This document shows positions 1 through 8,318 of a stretch of 64,000 nucleotides of DNA, one piece after another (position 1 is the stretch's first letter; every line of letters begins with the position of its first letter). The translations under genes and the position numbers were made by a program. Below the pieces are notes generated by a model that saw only the letters and a program-made list of their open reading frames with translations, was not told where the DNA came from and did no database searches. Location: NCBI RefSeq assembly GCF_029433395.1, contig NZ_JAQTHW010000002.1:1605853-1669852 (forward strand). Direction: 5' to 3'. Origin of the DNA: Bifidobacterium sp. ESL0763. Lineage in GTDB: Bacteria; Actinomycetota; Actinomycetes; Actinomycetales; Bifidobacteriaceae.

Positions 1-492
1 CGCGCCAAGACCACCCTGCCCGAGCACACGTTCTACGTCGATTTCATCTACGCCTACCAGCCGTTCCCGTGGGTCGGCTCGCTCATGTACCTCAGCACGC
101 CGTTCTACCACTATTTCATCGGCCGCGAGGGCCAGAGCGTGCAGACCGACGTCATGATCCGCCGCGTCAACCAGCTCACGCAGGTCAACCGCATCATGGC
201 CGCCGCCACACCCGAGCGCGGCACCGTGCCCGACGGGCTCTACCGCTACATGATCCATTTCCTCTCCATCGAGAGCGTGGTGACCAGCGCGTTCCTCATC
301 CTCTCGCGCCAGCCACGCAACTACGCGGTCAAGAAAGAGCTCTGGACCAACCTCGAGCGGGTCTCGCCATCCATCGCCAGGGACGTGCGCCGGCAACTGC
401 CCTCGCGCGCCATCAACCTGCGCGGGCCGGTCGGCCGCTGGATCATCCGCGTGGGCTATCACCTGGCCGAGCGGGTCATCGGATTCAACTGA
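1..492 (+). CDS. Glycosyltransferase family 2, C-terminal part
   Basis: The frame is open from the first base and ends with TGA at 490-492, so about 163 C-terminal residues are visible and the start lies outside the window. The sequence LPEHTFYVD followed by a PFPWV segment, then YHYFIGREGQSVQ, is typical of the part downstream of the GT-A fold in family 2 glycosyltransferases that build polysaccharides or glycolipids in Gram-positive bacteria. Family members transfer a sugar from a nucleotide donor at the inner membrane face. The catalytic DXD region is not in the window, so donor and acceptor cannot be proposed. The family assignment rests on pattern recognition of the C-terminal motif only. 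Confidence 0.7.
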   Translation, partial: RAKTTLPEHTFYVDFIYAYQPFPWVGSLMYLSTPFYHYFIGREGQSVQTDVMIRRVNQLTQVNRIMAAATPERGTVPDGLYRYMIHFLSIESVVTSAFLILSRQPRNYAVKKELWTNLERVSPSIARDVRRQLPSRAINLRGPVGRWIIRVGYHLAERVIGFN

Positions 493-712
493 GTTCGGCC
501 GGGGCACGGTCGCGGGTCGCAGCTTGCGATTCGTTATTCTCAATTTACTATTTCAGATTCACCATTTCGGGTTCGATATTTAGGATTCGCAATCCACAAA
601 CAATCGACCGCATCATTCGTATCCGAAACGCGATCGGGGCGACGCAGAATCATCCGCGTCGCCCCGATTGTCATCTATCGGCTTACTAGCCTATCGACCT
701 ATCGCACCACTT

Positions 713-2488
713 TCACTGCGGGCGGTCGGACAGCGCGAAGGAGTTCTGCATCATGTCGCTGGTGGTGCAGAGCACACGCCCCAGCAGCTGCTGGCTGCGC
801 GCCTCGAGGTAGTCGGCCATGCGCTGGTTCGCCGCCTCCATGATCCGCTTCGCTTCGGCGGCCTCGTCGGCTCCGGAACCGGAAACGACCTCATCCAGCT
901 TCGCGTCAGACTCGGCCACGAAGGCGTGCCCATGGCTGGCGATGTCCTCGCGGAAGGCCTCGACGGCGTTGCTGTTGGCGTCGAAATGCGAGTCGGCGAT
1001 CACCGCGATCAGGCGGTTGGTCCAGTAGAGCGTGGACGTGGAGACCTCGCCGGTCGTCTGGCGCAGGTAGGCCGGGGTCGCGCCGACGTTGGTGTAGAAC
1101 GGCGCCACGAAGGTGGTCGGCTGCGAGCCGAACGCCAGCCACATCACCGCGCGCCACGCCTCGGGCGCGTACCCGCGGATCTGCATGATGGCGAGGTGGC
1201 CGGTGCGGCTGATGCCGATCGGACGGTAGCGGTGGCGGGTCTCGGGGGTGCCGAGGCGGCCGTAGGGGTCGTAAGGGGTGTCCTCGTAGTGCGAGCTGAG
1301 CACGTTGTCCACGTCCTCCACGCTCACCTTGCTCTCGGGCCTGCGGCACCACGGGATGTCGTCGGAGATCGGCGTGTAGCGCGCGGCCGGCGAATCCCAG
1401 TCCTCGCTCGGGTTGAGGCAGCGCTGCATGTACCAGGCGCGCGGGGTGTTGTAGATGTGGTCCTTCGCCGTGGCGGTGCCGAAGAGCACGCGCGGGTTGA
1501 ACCGGCCGAGCTTGCCGGACGCGGAGCCCATGGTGCGGTCGAGGTGGTTGGCGGCGATGAACTCACGCAGGTCGCCCGAGCACAGGTAGTCGCGCTTGTT
1601 GCCAAGGCTGTCGTCGAGCGCCTCGTCAAGGTCGAAGTCGTCGAGGCCAAGCTGGTTGGGGATGGCGGCGTAGCAGTCGTCGGGCACGCGGCGGGCGATC
1701 CAGTGGTGGCCGCCGATGGTCTCCACGTACCACACCTCGTCGGCGTCGGAAATGCTCACGCCGTTGGACTCGTAGGTGCCGTAGCGCTCGAGCAGGGCGC
1801 CCAGGCGCAGCACGCCCTCGCGCGCGGAGCTGACGTAGGGCAGGACCAGGGTGATGAGGTCCTCTTCGCCGATGCCGCCGGGCACCTCGCGGCGGGTGGC
1901 GGTGGCGGAAGTGTCAGTGTTGGAAGCGGTAGAAGCGGCGGCCGGAGCGTTCGCGGAAGCCTTGGAACCGTTGGAACCGGCCTGCGCGTCGGCTTCGAGA
2001 TAGGCGTCGAGGCCCAGGTTGGCGATGTCGTCGGCGCGGCCGGCGTCGTAGGCCTCGGGCTCGCCCACGGAGGCCCAGAACCCGTCGACGGAAGGCGCGG
2101 CGCCGGCGTTCGGCCGCGCGCTCCACTCGCCCGCCTCGATCGGAACGGAGTGCAAGGCCACCATCGGGTCGGCGCCGAGCACGCGCTCGTTGACGGCGAT
2201 GGTCTCGGTGGCGCTCATGGCCACATTGCGCTCGCTCACCCCGGCCTCGGCCAGGATGCCGCGGTTGCGCAGGGCGTTCGGCGCGATGAGGTAGGCGCAC
2301 GGGTCGTCGGGCAGCTCGATCTCGACGTGGCTCAGCACGCTGCGGTAGTGGCGCGGCTGGTCCTCGGGACGCACCGCCACCAGGCGCTTCGGGTCGTAAC
2401 GGCCGTGGCCGCTGTCATCGTTGCGCGCGATCATCGTCGAGCCGTCGTAACTGGCGTTTTTTCCTACAAGTAATGTTGTGCAAGGCAT
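713..2488 (-). CDS. pepD: C69 family dipeptidase
   Basis: The 591-residue protein begins MPCTTLLVGKNAS. Cys3 is the expected N-terminal nucleophile of peptidase family C69 (PepD-type dipeptidases of lactobacilli and bifidobacteria), exposed by removal of the first residues. Further family features are TMIARNDD near the N terminus, VWYVETIGGHHWIARRVPDD in the middle and a C-terminal region ending NSFALSD. The usual length is about 470-540 residues. The excess is explained by a low-complexity Ala/Ser/Asn/Thr insert at roughly residues 160-200. It probably hydrolyses dipeptides taken up or released in the cytoplasm; no signal peptide is seen. It is transcribed alone, towards the partial glycosyltransferase. 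Confidence 0.88.
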   Translation of the reverse strand: MPCTTLLVGKNASYDGSTMIARNDDSGHGRYDPKRLVAVRPEDQPRHYRSVLSHVEIELPDDPCAYLIAPNALRNRGILAEAGVSERNVAMSATETIAVNERVLGADPMVALHSVPIEAGEWSARPNAGAAPSVDGFWASVGEPEAYDAGRADDIANLGLDAYLEADAQAGSNGSKASANAPAAASTASNTDTSATATRREVPGGIGEEDLITLVLPYVSSAREGVLRLGALLERYGTYESNGVSISDADEVWYVETIGGHHWIARRVPDDCYAAIPNQLGLDDFDLDEALDDSLGNKRDYLCSGDLREFIAANHLDRTMGSASGKLGRFNPRVLFGTATAKDHIYNTPRAWYMQRCLNPSEDWDSPAARYTPISDDIPWCRRPESKVSVEDVDNVLSSHYEDTPYDPYGRLGTPETRHRYRPIGISRTGHLAIMQIRGYAPEAWRAVMWLAFGSQPTTFVAPFYTNVGATPAYLRQTTGEVSTSTLYWTNRLIAVIADSHFDANSNAVEAFREDIASHGHAFVAESDAKLDEVVSGSGADEAAEAKRIMEAANQRMADYLEARSQQLLGRVLCTTSDMMQNSFALSDRPQ

Positions 2489-2806
2489 GGTCTCAGTCTA
2501 CGACTCGGCCGCTATGAGCCGCGGGCGCCGGGGCGGAAATGAGACGCCTTCCGGACGGCGAGACACCGAGATAGACGAACGGAATGAATCGGTGGAATAC
2601 GCGGCAAGAATATGTGGACGAAATATACAAACGGAATATACGGTCAGAATATGCATGCGAAATAAGTGGACGGCGAAACCGCGTCGCGCCATCGCCGATC
2701 CGGCCTATCATCGACACCACGACTGCCGTGACCGTTCCCTCCCGCTGAGAAAGCGGGACGCGAGAGACCAACGCGGCGGGTAACCGGAAACGGAAAGGAG
2801 CCAGAC
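2489..2806. other. Intergenic region between pepD and the glutaredoxin gene
   Basis: This 318-bp gap is the divergent promoter region of the dipeptidase (minus) and the glutaredoxin-like gene (plus). Around 2590-2665 it carries a run of degenerate AATATRYRNRCG-like words (TATGTGGACGAAATATAC and variants), which gives an AT-rich, loosely repetitive stretch that could hold both promoters. I see no gene in it. Confidence 0.4.
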
Positions 2807-3061
2807 ATGGCGGACGCGAACATCGAGATCTACGGGGCCGACTGGTGCGGCGACTGCAGGCGCGCGAAGGCGGCGCTCGACCGCTTCGGCGTGGGCTATC
2901 ACTGGCACGACATCGAGCATGAGGACGGCGCCGAGGCCAAGGCCATCGAGATCAGCGGCCAGAAGCACATCCCGGTCGTCCTCTTCTCCGACGGCGACTT
3001 CCAGGTCGAGCCCAGCGCCACCGACCTCAAGACCAAGCTCGAGGCCCTGGGCCAGCTCTGA
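2807..3061 (+). CDS. Glutaredoxin-like / mycoredoxin-type thiol-disulfide protein
   Basis: This 84-residue protein has the small thioredoxin-fold layout of glutaredoxins: beta strand IEIYGADWCGDCRRAK with the active-site pair CGDC at residues 14-17, a HIPVVLF segment with the cis-proline, and a C-terminal helix. A CxDC/CxxC pair with this length resembles actinobacterial mycoredoxin-1 and NrdH-like proteins, which reduce mixed disulfides or ribonucleotide reductase. A GGAG ribosome site lies 6-7 bases upstream of the ATG. It stands alone, about 23 kb from nrdF, so an NrdH role cannot be argued from context. Confidence 0.82.
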   Translation: MADANIEIYGADWCGDCRRAKAALDRFGVGYHWHDIEHEDGAEAKAIEISGQKHIPVVLFSDGDFQVEPSATDLKTKLEALGQL

Positions 3062-3180
3062 GGGCGAGGTGAGCTGAGTTAGCATGATTGAGCTGAGACT
3101 ATCGACTAACAAGTCCGCAAACAGACACAGGATCAGTCAATAAGAACTCCACAGCTTCCCACACCAGCAGTTATAAACCA

Positions 3181-3244
3181 AATACAGCGTTGGCCGGTGA
3201 CAAACTCAATCAGCTTCGAGCCCGTCACCGGCCAACGTCGTATT
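3181..3244. repeat. Palindromic element, family GTTGGCCGGTGAC, copy 1
   Basis: Arms 3181-3201 and 3224-3244 (AATACAGCGTTGGCCGGTGAC type, given here as AATAC + GCGTTGGCCGGTGAC) pair over 21 bp with two mismatches around a 22-base loop. Related copies lie at 5672-5728 and 39914-39970, and a half copy at 8133-8155. Loop sequences are also related (ATCAGNTTCNAGCCC). Placement after genes fits a bidirectional terminator. Confidence 0.7.
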
Positions 3245-3342
3245 TGCCCTCAGCATTAGCTCAAACGAGAACGCTCGAAATCTCGTTAAGACCAGACGAT
3301 ATCCAAGTAAAGCTCCACCCGCTGTGGCACCATCTTGTCGTA

Positions 3343-3447
3343 CTGCCATTTAGAACAAAAACCGACATCAGCTGGCAGATGCACTAAACTGGCAGCTATT
3401 GGACTAGGAAGTAAGGTCCACCTCGAGGCGGGGTTTCACCCCGCCTC
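3343..3447 (+). ncRNA. Candidate structured RNA, DUF3800-leader-like, copy 1
   Basis: Three consecutive stems are visible: CTGCCA 3343-3348 with TGGCAG (3373-3378, or the second copy 3390-3395), TGGAC 3400-3404 with GTCCA 3416-3420, and GAGGCGGGG 3425-3433 with CCCCGCCTC 3439-3447. The order and the core words match the leader of the DUF3800 gene at 8221-8296, though loops and the GC stem differ. No DUF3800 gene follows this copy. A simple terminator reading of the last hairpin, in either direction, is also possible. Confidence 0.4.
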
Positions 3448-3572
3448 AATCTTTCCCCTTTCCACTTCCACCAGCACGTGCGCAATCGATCCGTATAGCT
3501 CAGGCCACATATTCATCAACGAATAGGTTTGCAAAAGACAAAATATCCGGTGAGTCAAAGAAGAAACACCGT

Positions 3573-3600
3573 CATACAAAAGAGTGGTTTGTAATATAAT
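3573..3600 (+). promoter_or_regulatory. Promoter of BspA-like gene 1, shared upstream block
   Basis: TATAAT at 3595-3600 is preceded after 16 bases by CATACA at 3573-3578. The block GAAACACCGTCATACA is nearly repeated upstream of the next paralogue (GAAACACCGTCACACA), and TTTGTAATATAAT recurs upstream of the gene at 37233. Conservation between paralogues in non-coding DNA supports a regulatory role. The -35 word is unlike TTGACA, so an activator may be needed. Confidence 0.55.
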
Positions 3601-3699
3601 ATATTCTGTAAGACTGCCCAGGGAACAGTCACTGACGCCGAAGCAACGACACAAATCACGCGGCATCAGGTGAAGAGGATCAGGAAAGCTGGAGAAGCC

Positions 3700-5640
3700 A
3701 TGAAGAACACAAAGGTAGCAATCGGACTGATAGCCGCTGCGGCAATGCTCGCCCTACCCGCTCTCTCCCAAGCCCAGGAAATTCAACGCTCACACCCCGA
3801 GGATGCGCAGACCCCTCAGTCACAAACCATCGGTGGAGATAGCGAAAAAGCAAAGACCCTCCCCCACGAAAATAAACTGAGCAACAGCCAGCCAGAAACC
3901 AGCAGCAAGACTTTCGAACCCAAGTCTGCAACAAATCAAAGCACATCGCAAACCAGCTTCCCCTCCACCTGGGGCAGCGGCACACCAGCCACCATCAGCG
4001 TTAATCATGGCACTCTCACCGTCCACTCCCCCGAAGGAGGCACCAGCGACCTCGACAGGAGCGAATTCACCAGGGTGGCACACTCTGGAAATACACCGAT
4101 AACCAAGATTCAATTCATTGGAGGAACCACATACCTGCCCCAAGACTCAAGTGGCCTCTTCGAGGGCTTCAATGCCCTCACCTCCATCACAGGCCTCGAT
4201 AAAGTCGACACCAGCCACGTCACTGACATGAACAGTATGTTCTACGACTGCGAGAAACTGACCAATCTCGATCTCAACCACTTCGATACCAGTAACGTCA
4301 CCGACATGAACAGCATGTTCAAATACTGCGAAAGTCTGGCCAGCATCGACCTCAGCCATCTCGACACCGGCAACGTCACCGACATGCACGATATGTTCGA
4401 AAGCTGTGAGAAACTGACCAGCCTCGACATGAGAGGCCTTGACACCCACAGCCTCACCACCATGGACAGCATATGCTGGTACTGCCCAGGCCTGAAGAGC
4501 GTAAACATGAGCGGACTCGACACTAGCAACGTCACCGACATGGCTTTCATGTTTATGAGCTGTAAGAACCTGGAAAGCCTGGATATGAGCGGCATCGACA
4601 ACCACAACACCGGCAACTACACAACCGGGATATTCGACGGCTGCGAACATCTGAGGCAGCTACGCATAGGAGCAAAGACAGGATTGAATGGCCTTGTGTT
4701 TAACATTGATGACCTAATTTCCCCAGATGATGGCTATACGGGCAAGTGGATCCAGCTACCGGAACCCGGCACACAATCTGCAAACGTAGACCCCAATACT
4801 ACCTACACCAGCTACGAGCTAGCCAATAGGACAATGAACGATGAAGCTGACAGCGCAGGCACGTACGTGTGGCAGCAGAGGCTGACCTTCAAGCCGTCGA
4901 GCGATTTGCCTTCCGGAACCAGTGTCGCCGATCCGGCCAGTAAGACCATGCTGGGCGGGGTGGCCACCATCGAGGGCGCCGGCGGGCACGATATCCTGCT
5001 CACCAGCTTCAAGGCTCCCGGCAGCAAGTACACGCTGCAGGGGACGCACGCCTCCGATTACCGGTTCGCCGGATGGTCGGACACCGACATCACCGGCGGG
5101 CAAGCGAGCGGCACCGTCTACCAGAAGGACGCTCAACTGAACCCGGAGGACATCCCCGGCCACACCCTCTACCAAATCTGGACGAGGAACACCCCGACAC
5201 CATCACCCAGCCCGACGCCAACACCATCTCCTAACCCGAACCCGGGCATGCCATCGAACCCAGGCGCCCCGTCGGCACCGGGCCGGAACACCGGGCTCGG
5301 AACGCCGACCGCCCCGCTCATGCCCGGCGCCATGGCGACCGCGCAGGCACTTGGCGGCGACCGCTCGCTGAGCTCCGGCAACACGGCCAAGCCTCAGGCA
5401 CGCGGTCACAAGACCCCCAAGTGCGAGCCGGTCAGCTACGTGGAGGGTACGCTCATTCCCGCAAGCGCCACCTGCGCCAACGACACCACGGCCACCGTCA
5501 GCAAGACTGTCAGTACCCGCCACATGCCACTGTGGATCTTCCTGCTGCTAGCCATCATCACCGTGGCGGCCCTAGCAGCAATCAAACGCAACGACGACTT
5601 CACCGTCGTCCAGCACCGCGCCGCCGAAACCGAAAGGTAA
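3700..5640 (+). CDS. BspA-like surface protein 1 (DUF285 repeats, non-sortase anchor)
   Basis: The 646-residue protein has a signal peptide with cleavage expected after LPALSQA, and the mature start QEIQRSHPEDAQ. A Gln/Ser/Thr-rich linker follows to about residue 115, then DUF285/BspA leucine-rich-type repeats of about 25 residues (NVTDMNSMF, LDLNHFDTS) at about 150-310, then a Listeria-Bacteroides-repeat-like domain (YRFAGWSD ... LYQIW). A Pro-rich stalk (PTPSPSPTPTPSP), the pair KCEPVSYVEG ... ATCAND, one membrane helix (LWIFLLLAIITVAALAAI) and the tail FTVVQHRAAETER close the protein. The start at 3700 is chosen because GGAG lies 5 bases upstream and the signal peptide begins there. DUF285 proteins of oral and gut bacteria bind host proteins or act as adhesins; the ligand here is unknown. 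Confidence 0.85.
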   Translation: MKNTKVAIGLIAAAAMLALPALSQAQEIQRSHPEDAQTPQSQTIGGDSEKAKTLPHENKLSNSQPETSSKTFEPKSATNQSTSQTSFPSTWGSGTPATISVNHGTLTVHSPEGGTSDLDRSEFTRVAHSGNTPITKIQFIGGTTYLPQDSSGLFEGFNALTSITGLDKVDTSHVTDMNSMFYDCEKLTNLDLNHFDTSNVTDMNSMFKYCESLASIDLSHLDTGNVTDMHDMFESCEKLTSLDMRGLDTHSLTTMDSICWYCPGLKSVNMSGLDTSNVTDMAFMFMSCKNLESLDMSGIDNHNTGNYTTGIFDGCEHLRQLRIGAKTGLNGLVFNIDDLISPDDGYTGKWIQLPEPGTQSANVDPNTTYTSYELANRTMNDEADSAGTYVWQQRLTFKPSSDLPSGTSVADPASKTMLGGVATIEGAGGHDILLTSFKAPGSKYTLQGTHASDYRFAGWSDTDITGGQASGTVYQKDAQLNPEDIPGHTLYQIWTRNTPTPSPSPTPTPSPNPNPGMPSNPGAPSAPGRNTGLGTPTAPLMPGAMATAQALGGDRSLSSGNTAKPQARGHKTPKCEPVSYVEGTLIPASATCANDTTATVSKTVSTRHMPLWIFLLLAIITVAALAAIKRNDDFTVVQHRAAETER

Positions 5641-5671
5641 ATCCAACAAGCCATAAACAACCATAACCACC

Positions 5672-5728
5672 AGCGTTGGTCGGTGACAGCTCGATCAGAT
5701 CCAAGCCCGCCACCGGCCAATATCGTAT
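5672..5728. repeat. Palindromic element, family GTTGGCCGGTGAC, copy 2
   Basis: CGTTGGTCGGTGAC at 5674-5687 pairs with GCCACCGGCCAATA at 5709-5722 around a loop related to that of copy 1 (CTCGATCAGATCC). It lies 34 bases behind the stop of BspA-like gene 1 and is probably its terminator, although no clear T-run follows. Confidence 0.6.
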
Positions 5729-5846
5729 CGAGGCGCGTTTACTCCACATACCACTACCTGGGTCAGTAACACATATAAACCGGTATATTCATCGGTTAAT
5801 CAGACTACAAGCAACAAAATATCTGGATTTTTAAACGAAACACCGT

Positions 5847-5875
5847 CACACAAACAAAACAATTTAGAATACAAT
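5847..5875 (+). promoter_or_regulatory. Promoter of BspA-like gene 2
   Basis: TACAAT at 5870-5875 is preceded by a 17-base spacer and CACACA at 5847-5852, inside a block (ACAAAATATCTGG ... GAAACACCGTCACACA) that matches the region upstream of gene 1. The transcript leader would be about 90 bases. The shared block indicates joint regulation or simply recent duplication. Confidence 0.5.
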
Positions 5876-5974
5876 ATACTCTAAATGACTGCTTGGGGAG
5901 GCAGTAGTAAGCATTCGCGTCCGGCATGGTATCGCCACCGATAGCGCGTAGAGAATCGAAGAAGTTGGAGAAGC

Positions 5975-8038
5975 ATGAAGATCAACACCAAGGCATTGAT
6001 TGGAGTGGCGGCCGCTGCGGCGATGCTCGCCATGCCCGCTCTATCGCAGGCGGAGGACATCCAGCGCTCGCACCCTGAGACCACGCAGTCCCAGTCCGAG
6101 CAAACCGCGCAGCCGTCGCCCGCAGCCGATGACACCAGCCAGGCTCCGGCCACGACGCAAAACGACAAGGCGAGCAACAGCCGGCAAGCCACCGGCAACA
6201 ACGATTCCAAGTCGGCAGCAAAGCCGTCAACCACAGCTGCGACCAAATCCACGCCCGCCGCGCAAGATGACCCATTCCCTACTAATCAAGCCACAAGCAC
6301 CGTGGAAGGCACTACCCTAACAGTTAATTCTCCTGTGACAGGCGGCTTCCTCTACAATATGCTTCCCGCCTGGAACAATAACTCAGTCACCAAAGTCGTT
6401 TTCACTGGGGGAAAGACATATTTCCCTGAAGATTCCAGCCATATATTCGCTTACCTACCCAATATCACTGAAATCGTCAATTTCGACAAGGTCGACACCA
6501 GTCATGTCACCAACATGTGCGATATGTTCAATATCAATCACAAATTGACCAGCTTGGACCTCAGCAGCTTCGACACACACAACGTCACCAATATGGATGG
6601 AATGTTTGCAAACTTGTCCAATCTAACCAGCTTAGATCTCAGCAGTTTCAACACTTCCAATGTTGTCAGAATGGATGGGATGTTTTCGGGCTGCGAAAAA
6701 CTACGTAACCTCAATCTCGGCCAACACTTCCACACCGGTAACGTCACTTATATGTGGAACATGTTTGACCATTGTTCAAATCTGACCAGCCTTAATCTCA
6801 CCAGTTTCGACACCAGACATGTCTACGAGATGTCTAATATGTTCAAAGATTGTTCCAAGCTGACTTATCTGGACCTCACTAGTTTCGACACCAGAGGTGT
6901 TTACAATATGTACGGCATGTTCTGGGGCTGCACATTCACACAGCTGATCCTAGGATTCAATACAAAACTAGACGTTGATACCTGCCTCCAAACACCGGCA
7001 GGAACAGGCTATACAGGAAAGTGGATTCAGCTACGCAACAACTTCACCTCATCTCACATTGACCCGACAGTGACGTATACTTCTGATGCCTTGGCCGCCA
7101 GAACCCGAACAAACGACGCCGATCGGTACGGCACGTATGTATGGCAACGTCAGGTGACACTGACCATGAAGCCTTCGACTCCGCTTCCTACCAATACGAG
7201 AATCGACGGAGACCAGAGCAAAACAACAACCGAGCTCGGCGGCATCGCAGTCGTCCACCTTTATGACGAACAAGACACGCCATTTACCAATTTAAAGGCG
7301 CCAGACAGCCAATTCACCCTGCTTAATAAGACCAACGGCAACCAGTCCGACGGCTATAAGTTCGTCGGTTGGACCACAAGCCAAGCCGACATAGGCACTA
7401 CTGCTACTACACGTCTCTATCAGAAGGGCGACACACTCCAGTTCGATGAGACTTCCAACCTAACCATCTATGAAGTCTGGATACCGAAGAGTTTCGCGAA
7501 CGGCGGCGAACTGGACGTCACCGACTCCTTGACAAACACGACCAAGCCGATTCCGTCAATCACGCTAGATCCAATCACTCCAACACCCGCTCCGACCCTT
7601 GAAGTGATACTCCACCAAATACCCAAGCACGACACCACTCCAGGCACGGATCCTGCGCCGTCACCCAGCCATAACCCGGCTCCGGCACCACGTCCCGGAG
7701 CCGGTACTGCGACCTCGCCGCCCATCGTCAACACCACGGTACAGGCTAACGGCAACGACCATAGTCTGAGTACCGGCAACAAGATCAAGCTCAAAGTACG
7801 GAGCCACGGCAAGCTCACGTGCGAGCCCGTCAGCTACGTGGAAGGGACGCTGATTCCGGCCAGCACTGCCTGCACCAACGACACCACGGCCACCGTCAGC
7901 AAGGTCAGCAGCACGCGCCATATGCCGCTGTGGATCTTCCTGCTTCTGGCAGCCATCACGCTGGCGGCCCTGGCGGCAATCAAGCGCAACGACGAGTTCA
8001 CCGTCGTCCAGCACCGCGCTCCGGAAACCGCTGAGTAA
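5975..8038 (+). CDS. BspA-like surface protein 2 (DUF285 repeats, non-sortase anchor)
   Basis: The 687-residue protein is a paralogue of the preceding one. It has the signal peptide MKINTKALIGVAAAAAMLAM, cleavage after LSQA, and the mature start EDIQRSHPETTQ. An Ala/Thr/Ser-rich linker to about residue 110 precedes five or six DUF285 repeats (FDTHNVTNMDGMF, LDLSSFNTSNV) at about 165-320. Next come the GYKFVGWTT domain, a Pro-rich stalk, the cysteine pair CEPVSYVEG and ACTNDTT, one membrane helix and the tail FTVVQHRAPETAE. GGAG lies 4-5 bases before the ATG. The repeat block and C-terminal third are close to protein 1, while the middle is more diverged and less GC-rich. The role is presumably adhesion; the ligand is unknown. 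Confidence 0.85.
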   Translation: MKINTKALIGVAAAAAMLAMPALSQAEDIQRSHPETTQSQSEQTAQPSPAADDTSQAPATTQNDKASNSRQATGNNDSKSAAKPSTTAATKSTPAAQDDPFPTNQATSTVEGTTLTVNSPVTGGFLYNMLPAWNNNSVTKVVFTGGKTYFPEDSSHIFAYLPNITEIVNFDKVDTSHVTNMCDMFNINHKLTSLDLSSFDTHNVTNMDGMFANLSNLTSLDLSSFNTSNVVRMDGMFSGCEKLRNLNLGQHFHTGNVTYMWNMFDHCSNLTSLNLTSFDTRHVYEMSNMFKDCSKLTYLDLTSFDTRGVYNMYGMFWGCTFTQLILGFNTKLDVDTCLQTPAGTGYTGKWIQLRNNFTSSHIDPTVTYTSDALAARTRTNDADRYGTYVWQRQVTLTMKPSTPLPTNTRIDGDQSKTTTELGGIAVVHLYDEQDTPFTNLKAPDSQFTLLNKTNGNQSDGYKFVGWTTSQADIGTTATTRLYQKGDTLQFDETSNLTIYEVWIPKSFANGGELDVTDSLTNTTKPIPSITLDPITPTPAPTLEVILHQIPKHDTTPGTDPAPSPSHNPAPAPRPGAGTATSPPIVNTTVQANGNDHSLSTGNKIKLKVRSHGKLTCEPVSYVEGTLIPASTACTNDTTATVSKVSSTRHMPLWIFLLLAAITLAALAAIKRNDEFTVVQHRAPETAE

Positions 8039-8059
8039 AGCGAGCCCACGACCGATAAC

Positions 8060-8114
8060 AACGAAAGCGCCGGTTCAGCAGCACAATCAACTGCTGGGCC
8101 GGCGCTTTTGCGTT
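8060..8114 (+). terminator. Rho-independent terminator of BspA-like gene 2
   Basis: AACGAAAGCGCCGG at 8060-8073 pairs with CCGGCGCTTTTGCGTT at 8099-8114, with an inner AGCAG/CTGCT extension and a TTTT run in the 3' arm. It lies 22 bases behind the stop codon. Confidence 0.75.
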
Positions 8115-8132
8115 GTCATTCTGTACCATTCC

Positions 8133-8155
8133 CCCGTCACTGGCCAACGTCGCAT
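8133..8155. repeat. Half copy of palindromic family GTTGGCCGGTGAC
   Basis: CCCGTCACTGGCCAACGTCG matches the right arm plus flank of the 3181-3244 element (CCCGTCACCGGCCAACGTCG). No left arm is found nearby. It is probably a remnant left by duplication of the upstream gene block. Confidence 0.5.
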
Positions 8156-8220
8156 CCACCCAATAACCCAGCGCAACTCCGCTGAGCAAGAAATCTCCAT
8201 AATTAAAAATCCAAATTATT

Positions 8221-8296
8221 TGCCACTTTGTAAAACATCTGTTAATCTGGCAGTGGGCTTACGGGTCCAGCGAAATGGCGGGGGAGACCCCCGCCA
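8221..8296 (+). ncRNA. Candidate structured RNA leader of the DUF3800 gene, copy 2
   Basis: The leader shows three stacked stems: TGCCA 8221-8225 with TGGCA 8248-8252, TGGGC 8254-8258 with GTCCA 8265-8269 (one G-U pair), and TGGCGGGGG 8276-8284 with CCCCCGCCA 8288-8296 around an AGA loop. The last stem is followed by TATTCTTTTG and then the ribosome site. Conserved structured RNAs upstream of DUF3800 genes are known (the DUF3800 RNA motifs); I cannot check which class this fits. The same architecture at 3343-3447 supports a real RNA. Confidence 0.55.
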
Positions 8297-8318
8297 CTAT
8301 TCTTTTGTGGAGGAACGC

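Larger units (their letters stand above)
3062..3699. other. Long intergenic region with two hairpins and a surface-protein promoter
   Basis: The 638-bp gap holds, in order, the 3181-3244 inverted repeat, the three-stem candidate RNA at 3343-3447, and the promoter of the first BspA-like gene. Read on the minus strand, 3436-3530 gives a gene-like C terminus ending VEVERGKIEAG just before the GC-rich hairpin at 3425-3447. This may be the remnant of a lost gene, but I could not identify it. Confidence 0.4.

Noticed and set aside
668..2473. Long plus-strand ORF of 601 codons opposite the dipeptidase gene
   Set aside because: It is antisense to a gene with clear C69 motifs and reads as Val/Ala/Gly/Arg-rich text typical of the mirror frame of high-GC genes.
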